A stretch of 64,000 nucleotides of DNA from Bacteroidota bacterium (GTDB taxonomy: Bacteria > Bacteroidota > Bacteroidia > Chitinophagales > JADIYW01). The position numbers and the translations under genes are program-made. The notes below the pieces were generated by a model. The model did no database searches. It was given only the letters and a program-made list of their open reading frames with translations, and had not been told where the DNA came from. Positions 58,337 to 64,000 of the stretch are shown piece by piece. Each line of letters begins with the position of its first letter. Positions within the stretch are counted from its first letter, which is position 1. The stretch spans positions 29,862 through 93,861 of the forward strand of contig JAGQYE010000042.1 of NCBI GenBank assembly GCA_020436225.1. The letters run 5' to 3'.

Positions 58337-59110
58337 TTATACGTTAAATAAAGATTCAGCATTTTGTGTGGTAATAGTTGCGATTTCATCTAAACTTTTT
58401 TCATAAACCGAACACAAGGTTTCTGCAATATTTTTTATGTATGCACTTTCATTTCTTTTTCCTCGATAGGGAACAGGCGGCAAATACGGCGCATCAGTTT
58501 CTAACACAAGATGTTCTAAAGAAATTTGCTTTAATGTATCGCGCAAATGTGTGTTTTTATACGTAACTACACCGCCAATGCCGAGATAAAATCCAAGTTT
58601 TATAATTTCGTTTGCTTCTTCAACACTTCCGGTAAAACAATGAAAAACTCCTTTGTGATTTTTTGTTCTCTTTTTTAAAATATCTAATAAAACATACGTC
58701 GAATCGCGCGAATGAATGGCAATGGGCAAGTCTAATTCAACAGCCCAATCACATTGTAATTCAAATGCTTCTTTTTGTATTTCTAAAGTTGATTTATCCC
58801 AATATAAGTCGATGCCAATTTCGCCAACTGCAACATAATTTTCTTTTTTATTGAATAAATGTTGATGAATAATTTCCAATTCTTTTTTATACGATTTTTC
58901 TTGAACCGAACACGGATGCAAACCCATCATTGGAAAAATTTGATTGGGAAATTGATGAACGATATCCAACATTCCGGAGATAGAATCAGCGTCAACATTT
59001 GGAATCAATAATTTCTTGATGTCATTGTCGAAAGCGCGTTGTATCATTTCATTTCTATCTTCATCAAATTTTGATTCGTATAAATGTGTATGTGTGTCGA
59101 TAAATGTCAT
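58337..59110 (-). CDS. tatD: TatD-family metal-dependent hydrolase
   Basis: A 257-residue TIM-barrel deoxyribonuclease of the TatD family (DNA repair, 3'-5' exonuclease). Metal ligands visible: DTHTH (residues 5-9), GEIGID near 94, HSRD near 129, HCFTG near 153 and the Asp in LETDAPYLPP near 203. The C-terminus (ITTQNAESLFNV) is the standard end. It lies 16 bases downstream of the deacetylase gene on the same strand and may be in one unit with it; substrate in this organism is not known. Confidence 0.94.
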   Translation of the reverse strand: MTFIDTHTHLYESKFDEDRNEMIQRAFDNDIKKLLIPNVDADSISGMLDIVHQFPNQIFPMMGLHPCSVQEKSYKKELEIIHQHLFNKKENYVAVGEIGIDLYWDKSTLEIQKEAFELQCDWAVELDLPIAIHSRDSTYVLLDILKKRTKNHKGVFHCFTGSVEEANEIIKLGFYLGIGGVVTYKNTHLRDTLKQISLEHLVLETDAPYLPPVPYRGKRNESAYIKNIAETLCSVYEKSLDEIATITTQNAESLFNV

Positions 59111-59126
59111 TATAAAAAAGTTGAAT

Positions 59127-59759
59127 TTATTTTGATGATGGAATGGATTCTAAATGGAATTTCTTTGTTTTACAAAATTCTAAAAATTTAGGCAAACAAT
59201 AATTCAAATGCTTCCACGATTTTTCATTGTCGTGTAATACAATTATATCGCCGGATTTTATGCGTTGTAAATTAGACAAACATTTTTCTGATGTAATTGA
59301 AGAATCAAAGTCGCCGGGCATTAAACTCCAATTTATAACAGCATATTTTGCTTGGATTTTTTTTAATGAAGTCAATGAAATTCGTCCATAAGCCGGACGA
59401 AAAAGTTGTGTGTTTATGTTCATTTTTTGCAATACTTCAAAGCTTTTATTTACATCTTCTAAATAAATATCATCGCTTGTTTTCCAGCCATTCAAATGAG
59501 CATAACCATGACTTCCAATCGTATGACCTTCTTCTAAAATTTGTTTTAAAGTATTAGGATATTGTTCAGCATTTTTGCCCAAACAAAAAAAAGTTGCTTT
59601 AGCATTGTAAGCTTTTAATTGCTTTAAAATCCATGGTGTTATTTCTGGATGTGGACCATCATCAAACGTCAAAAAAATAGCATTCTTTTCATTGGAAATT
59701 TCCCAAGTGATAGATGGCATTAATCTTTTTATAATATATGGTGTTCGTACAAAATACAT
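59127..59759 (-). CDS. Polysaccharide deacetylase family protein (NodB-like)
   Basis: A 210-residue enzyme of carbohydrate esterase family 4, removing acetyl groups from N-acetylated sugars. Motif 1 is TFDDGPHPE near residues 31-39 (catalytic base and metal Asp), motif 2 is GSHGYAH near 83-89 (two metal His), motif 3 RPAYG near 118-122, and the late VLHDN near 174-178 supplies the catalytic His. The N-terminus (MYFVRTPYIIKRLMPSITW) is short and lacks a clear signal peptide, so it may act in the cytoplasm or be membrane-associated. The substrate is probably peptidoglycan- or chitin-type glycan, not proven. Confidence 0.92.
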   Translation of the reverse strand: MYFVRTPYIIKRLMPSITWEISNEKNAIFLTFDDGPHPEITPWILKQLKAYNAKATFFCLGKNAEQYPNTLKQILEEGHTIGSHGYAHLNGWKTSDDIYLEDVNKSFEVLQKMNINTQLFRPAYGRISLTSLKKIQAKYAVINWSLMPGDFDSSITSEKCLSNLQRIKSGDIIVLHDNEKSWKHLNYCLPKFLEFCKTKKFHLESIPSSK

Positions 59760-59866
59760 GCTTGTTTGAAAAATTGAAGTTGTATTAATTTGAAAATGAT
59801 GTTAGCTTATTCTTTTAAAACAGATAATTGACTAATTTCACGCTCATAAATATAACAATTTAGAAA

Positions 59867-61366
59867 ATGTCTGTTCGAGTTCGTTTTGCACCAAGTCCAA
59901 CCGGCCCACTTCATATCGGTGGCGTTCGTACGGCTTTATATAATTATTTGTTTGCTAAAAAACATCAAGGTGATTTTATTTTACGCATCGAAGATACCGA
60001 CCAAAATCGCTTGGTACAAGGTGCAGAGCAATATATCATCGAAGCCTTGAAATGGTTGAATATCGAACCGAACGAAGGTGTTGGTTTTGGCGATGGACCA
60101 TATTTCCCATATCGTCAAAGCGACAGAAAAAATTCGTATGCGCAATACGCCGAGCAATTAATCCGCAATGGTTTTGCTTATTATGCTTTTGATTCCGAAC
60201 AAGAATTGGAGGCATTAAAAAATGCAATTCCAAATTTTAAATACGATGCCGTTACTCGAATGCAAGGTAAAAATTCTTTGACATTATCCACTCAAGAAGT
60301 GGAACAACGAATAGCAAATAAGGAAGCTTATGTCATTCGTATAAAAATTCCGGAAGATGAAATTGTTCGTTTCGCAGATGAAATTCGCGGAAATGTATTA
60401 GTGAATACAACACAAATGGACGACAAAGTTTTGTTGAAGAGTGATGGCATGCCAACCTATCATTTAGCCAATGTTTGCGATGATCATATCATGAAAATTA
60501 CGCATGTTATACGTGGAGAAGAATGGTTGCCAAGTGCGCCTTTGCATGTGTTGTTATATCGTTTTTTAGGTTGGGAAGAAACCATGCCCAAATTTGCGCA
60601 TTTACCTTTGCTATTAAAACCGGATGGAAATGGAAAATTAAGCAAACGTGATGGCGACAGATTAGGTTTTCCTGTTTTTCCTTTGGAGTGGACAGACCCA
60701 AAAACTAACGAAATCAGCAGTGGCTACAAACAACAAGGCTATTTGCCAGAAGCCGTAATAAATATGTTGGCATTTTTAGGTTGGAATCCTGGCACAGAGC
60801 AAGAATTTTTTTCTGAAGAAGAATTGATAAATGCATTCAGTTTGGAGCATATTCATAAAGCCGGCGCAAAGTTTGATTTTGAAAAGGCGAAGTGGTTTAA
60901 TGCGGAATACATTAAGCTACTTTCAAATGAGAAATTAGCCGATTTAGTAAAAGAAAAAATCAATAATTTATTCGGGCAACAAGATGCAAATTATTTAGCA
61001 AATGCAATGGCACTAATAAAAGAAAGATTGACATTCTTGAATGATGTTGAACATTTTTCTTATCTGTTTAAATCGATAGAAAAATACGAGTCAAGTTCAA
61101 TCGAAAAAATAAACAAAATAAAAGATGCATTAGACATTCAGAAGTTGGAAAATTTATTGAATGCGTTGCCAACGGAATCTTCATCAATAGAAATTGCATT
61201 AAAAGAATTTGCTAATCAAAACCAACTAAAAATAGGCGACTTTATGAAATTCTTGCGCGTTAGTTTAGTCGGCGAATTATCTGGTCCTGCCATTCCGGAT
61301 TTAATACTTTTATTGGGAAAAGAAGAAACTACGAAAAGAATTAAAAATTGTTTTATTCAATTATAA
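59867..61366 (+). CDS. gltX: Glutamyl-tRNA synthetase
   Basis: A 499-residue class Ib synthetase. HIGH motif: SPTGPLHIGGVRTALYN (about residues 9-25); KMSKS motif: GKLSKRDGDRLG near 256-267; between them the catalytic insertion with RGEEWLPSAPLHVLLYRFLGW. The C-terminal anticodon-binding helical domain runs from about 330 to 499. Length is normal (about 470-500). It is followed 48 bases downstream by the paralogous glnS on the same strand, so both synthetases may be co-transcribed. Confidence 0.97.
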   Translation: MSVRVRFAPSPTGPLHIGGVRTALYNYLFAKKHQGDFILRIEDTDQNRLVQGAEQYIIEALKWLNIEPNEGVGFGDGPYFPYRQSDRKNSYAQYAEQLIRNGFAYYAFDSEQELEALKNAIPNFKYDAVTRMQGKNSLTLSTQEVEQRIANKEAYVIRIKIPEDEIVRFADEIRGNVLVNTTQMDDKVLLKSDGMPTYHLANVCDDHIMKITHVIRGEEWLPSAPLHVLLYRFLGWEETMPKFAHLPLLLKPDGNGKLSKRDGDRLGFPVFPLEWTDPKTNEISSGYKQQGYLPEAVINMLAFLGWNPGTEQEFFSEEELINAFSLEHIHKAGAKFDFEKAKWFNAEYIKLLSNEKLADLVKEKINNLFGQQDANYLANAMALIKERLTFLNDVEHFSYLFKSIEKYESSSIEKINKIKDALDIQKLENLLNALPTESSSIEIALKEFANQNQLKIGDFMKFLRVSLVGELSGPAIPDLILLLGKEETTKRIKNCFIQL

Positions 61367-61414
61367 AATCAAACCACACAAAGAAATCTTAGTGTACTTT
61401 GCGGTGAACAAAAA

Positions 61415-63079
61415 ATGAAAATGGAAAAGTCAGCTACAGAAGAAAATAAGCCGTTAAATTTTATCGAAGAAATTATAGATAACGATTTAAAAGCCGGAAA
61501 ATACGAAAGTATTTTAACGCGTTTTCCGCCTGAGCCTAATGGTTATTTACACATGGGACACGCGGCTTCTATTTGTTTGAATTTTGGAGTAGCAAAAAAG
61601 TTTGGAGGAAAAACAAATCTTCGTTTTGATGACACCAATCCGGTGGCAGAAGATGTGGAATATGTCAACAGCATTCAAGAAGATATAAAGTGGTTGGGTT
61701 TTGAATGGGCAAATGTTTTTTATGCCAGCGATTATTTTGACACTTTATATGATTATGCTGTACAGCTTATAAAACAAGGCGATGCTTACGTTTGTGATTT
61801 AACTTCGGAAGAAATTGCGCAACAAAAAGGAACGCCAACAGAAGCCGGCAAAAATTCTCCATATAGAAATAGAAGCGTAGAAGAAAATTTAGATTTATTT
61901 GCGCGCATGAAAGCCGGAGAGTTTAAAGAAGGCGAAAAAACGTTGCGTGCTAAAATTGATATGACTTCGCCGAACATGTTGATGCGCGATCCGTTGTTGT
62001 ATAGAATTAAATTTGCGCATCATCATAGAACCGGCGACAAATGGTGCATTTATCCAATGTACGATTTTGCTCACGGACAAAGCGATTCTATCGAAAAAAT
62101 TACACATTCAATCTGCACTTTGGAGTTTGTTCCACACAGAGAAGTATATGATTGGTTAATTGCGAAATTGGGCATTTATCCATCTAAACAATATGAGTTT
62201 GCGCGCGTGAATGTAAACTACACGGTGATGAGCAAACGCAAATTGTTGCAATTAGTAAATGAAAAACATGTGAATGGTTGGGACGACCCGCGAATGCCAA
62301 CTATTTCAGGAATGCGCAGGCGTGGCATAACGCCAACAGCAATTCGTCAGTTTTGTGAAAAAGCAGGCATTGCCAAGCGTGAAAAAATAAATGAATTTTC
62401 TTTATTGGAATTTTGTACACGCGAGCATTTGAATAAAATTGCTTTACGAAGAATGGTGGTTTTTAATCCGATAAAAGTTGTGATTACTAATTTGGAAAAT
62501 GAAATTTCGTTAGACATAGAAAATAATCCTGAAGATGAAAATGGCGGTAAGCGACATGTTATTTTTACTAAAGAAATTTTTATAGAAAAAGATGATTTTG
62601 TTGAAACACCGCAGAAAAAGATTTTCAAAATGGAAGTCGGAAAAGCCATTCGACTAAAAGGTGCGTTTATTGTTACGTGTACAAATGTTGTCAAAAATGA
62701 AGATGATACAATCTCAGAAATTCATTGTACTTACCATGAAAACAGTAAAAGCGGTAATGATAAGTCCGGCATAAAAGTACAAGGAACTTTACATTGGGTA
62801 AGTGCGCAATACGCTATTCCTGTTGAGATTCGCGAATACGATAGATTGTTTAAAGTAGAAAATCCTTCGGATGAAGAAGGTGATTTTAAAGATTATATCA
62901 ACGAAAATAGTTTGAATGTAATTCCGAATGCATATGCTGAGCCGGTTTTACAACAAGCCACTTTAGAACATCATTTCCAATTTTTGCGTAAAGGTTATTT
63001 TTATTTAGATAAAACATCTACAGCAGAAAAAATTATCTTCAATAAAACCGTTGGACTAAAAGATAATTGGTCGAAGTGA
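61415..63079 (+). CDS. glnS: Glutaminyl-tRNA synthetase
   Basis: A 554-residue class Ib synthetase charging tRNA-Gln directly. HIGH-type motif FPPEPNGYLHMGHAAS (about residues 37-52); KMSKS-type VMSKRKL near 270; specificity region around YPMYDFAHGQSDSIE; and the beta-barrel anticodon domain from about 340 to 554 (RLKGAFIVTCTNV, FHFLRKGYFYLD-like end). A second in-frame ATG at 61421 is an alternative start. Because GlnRS is encoded, the transamidation route is not needed for tRNA-Gln, unless GatCAB exists elsewhere for Asn. Confidence 0.97.
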   Translation: MKMEKSATEENKPLNFIEEIIDNDLKAGKYESILTRFPPEPNGYLHMGHAASICLNFGVAKKFGGKTNLRFDDTNPVAEDVEYVNSIQEDIKWLGFEWANVFYASDYFDTLYDYAVQLIKQGDAYVCDLTSEEIAQQKGTPTEAGKNSPYRNRSVEENLDLFARMKAGEFKEGEKTLRAKIDMTSPNMLMRDPLLYRIKFAHHHRTGDKWCIYPMYDFAHGQSDSIEKITHSICTLEFVPHREVYDWLIAKLGIYPSKQYEFARVNVNYTVMSKRKLLQLVNEKHVNGWDDPRMPTISGMRRRGITPTAIRQFCEKAGIAKREKINEFSLLEFCTREHLNKIALRRMVVFNPIKVVITNLENEISLDIENNPEDENGGKRHVIFTKEIFIEKDDFVETPQKKIFKMEVGKAIRLKGAFIVTCTNVVKNEDDTISEIHCTYHENSKSGNDKSGIKVQGTLHWVSAQYAIPVEIREYDRLFKVENPSDEEGDFKDYINENSLNVIPNAYAEPVLQQATLEHHFQFLRKGYFYLDKTSTAEKIIFNKTVGLKDNWSK

Positions 63080-63082
63080 TTT

Positions 63083-64000
63083 TTATCCAAAGAAAATATA
63101 ACAAACTACTATACTTAAAACAATGCTAACCAATTCGGCAAATAAACTTGTTGCAACAACGTATCTGGTTTTCTTGATGGCAACCGAACCAAAATAAACA
63201 GCCAACACATAAAAAGTAGTATCGTGGCTACCATTAAAAATACCGGATAATCTTCCGGCAAAACTGTCTGCACCTAAACCACCTTCAGCAACCGGCTTAA
63301 TTAAATCAACCATTAAACCGCGCGCACCGCTTCCGCTAAAAGGTTTCATAATGGCAACGGGCAAAGCATCTACAAATCGCGTATCCAATCCTAAATTTTT
63401 AAATAGATAGGCAATGCCGTCTGTAATCATTTCCATGCCGCCACTTGCTCTGAAAATGCCAATACCTACTAACATCGCCACCAAATAAGGAATAATTTTT
63501 ACGGTAACTTCAAAACCTTCTTTTGCGCCATCAATAAAGGTAGAATACACATCTACTTTTTTAAAGAAAGCAAATGCTATAAACGTAATGATGACAGAAA
63601 AAATAATAAATCCACCGATAATATTACTCAATATTTCCATTGTTTCTTTGGGTAAAGAACTGAACAAGTACGTCAAACCACCAATAAAACCTACTATTCC
63701 GAGCACCCAAGCAGTCAGCACAAAATCCCATTTTATTTTTTGAATGATAGTACAAAGTATTAACCCGGCAATCATTCCGCCATAGGTTGAGATTAATAAT
63801 GGAAGAAAAATGTCTGTTGGATTTACTGCTCCTGCAGTTGCTCTAAACGCAATGATACTGACAGGAATTATAGTAAAACCAGCCGTGTTTAATGTCAAAA
63901 ACATAATCATCGCATTGGATGCTTGTTCTTTGTTGGGATTAATTTCTTGCAACTCATTCATCGCTTTTAAACCCAATGGTGTTGCGGCATTATCTAATCC
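63083..64000 (-). CDS. Fused spore-maturation-type nucleoside-recognition membrane protein (SpmA-SpmB), start outside window
   Basis: Open to the window edge on the minus strand; the visible part (about 305 residues) begins GLDNAATPLGLKAMNELQ, the typical C-terminal end of the SpmA half, and continues into a full SpmB half with several membrane helices and the Gate/nucleoside-recognition motifs (NTAGFTIIPVSIIAFRA, IKPVAEGGLGADSFAGRLSGIFNGSHDTTFYVLAVYFGS). In Bacteroidota the two proteins are commonly fused in one chain of about 410 residues. The function in non-sporulating bacteria is unknown; a small-molecule or peptidoglycan-precursor transport role is speculative. The gene converges with glnS with 3 bases between stops. 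Confidence 0.9.
   Translation of the reverse strand, partial: GLDNAATPLGLKAMNELQEINPNKEQASNAMIMFLTLNTAGFTIIPVSIIAFRATAGAVNPTDIFLPLLISTYGGMIAGLILCTIIQKIKWDFVLTAWVLGIVGFIGGLTYLFSSLPKETMEILSNIIGGFIIFSVIITFIAFAFFKKVDVYSTFIDGAKEGFEVTVKIIPYLVAMLVGIGIFRASGGMEMITDGIAYLFKNLGLDTRFVDALPVAIMKPFSGSGARGLMVDLIKPVAEGGLGADSFAGRLSGIFNGSHDTTFYVLAVYFGSVAIKKTRYVVATSLFAELVSIVLSIVVCYIFFG

Noticed and set aside
1..64000. CRISPR arrays, insertion sequences, prophage, tRNA or rRNA genes
   Set aside because: No regularly spaced repeats, transposase, integrase, phage structural genes or cloverleaf structures were seen on either strand, though weak or degenerate elements could escape reading by eye.

Overview
The window is an AT-rich chromosomal segment from a member of the Bacteroidota, most likely class Bacteroidia/Chitinophagia; I would not name it below that. 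Supporting signs are type A and type B type-IX-secretion (T9SS) sorting domains, a TonB-receptor/DUF4249 pair, TAnnTTTG promoter elements, near-absence of Shine-Dalgarno sequences, a short biosynthetic-type arginine decarboxylase and Bacteroidota-style FtsA/FtsZ with long acidic tails. I saw no prophage, insertion sequence, CRISPR array, tRNA or rRNA.

Layout. 1-2.5 kb: end of the division cluster (ftsA, ftsZ). 2.6-9.2 kb, minus strand: a nine-gene nitric-oxide/iron-sulfur stress operon (three-DUF2249/RIC fusion, DUF1858-DUF2249 protein, NnrS-like membrane protein, MIP18/SufT-like protein, Rrf2 regulator, another DUF2249 protein, cupin, AhpD-like protein, hemerythrin). It carries at least seven DUF2249 domains and has a perfect 22-bp palindrome at its promoter. 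9.5-10.6 kb: rpsF-rpsR-rplI, with a conspicuous Shine-Dalgarno before rpsR. 10.6-17.5 kb: a lipoprotein, a MacB-type permease, a small unknown, aconitase and a GH5 endoglycoceramidase-like lipoprotein.

17.7-38.1 kb is the most unusual part. A two-gene module, a small secreted protein of about 165 residues followed by a giant T9SS substrate of 2958 or 2501 residues, occurs twice. The giants share a nearly identical cysteine-rich N-terminal domain, divergent PPC-like repeats and matching C-terminal sorting regions. Between the copies lie a TMTC-like GT-C/TPR membrane protein (candidate O-glycosyltransferase) and a ferritin.

38.2-64 kb is mostly housekeeping: a barrel-like protein, a serine hydrolase, two tandem FKBP isomerases, a cobalamin adenosyltransferase, a DUF2795 protein, the TonB/DUF4249 pair, a SET-domain methyltransferase, argS, an AftB-like GT-C protein, speA, amtB, ribE, a type-B T9SS protein, meaB, tatD, a polysaccharide deacetylase, gltX, glnS and the start-truncated SpmA-SpmB fusion. 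meaB and the adenosyltransferase together imply a B12-dependent methylmalonyl-CoA mutase elsewhere in the genome.

All functions are read from motifs and architecture by eye; no database search was run.
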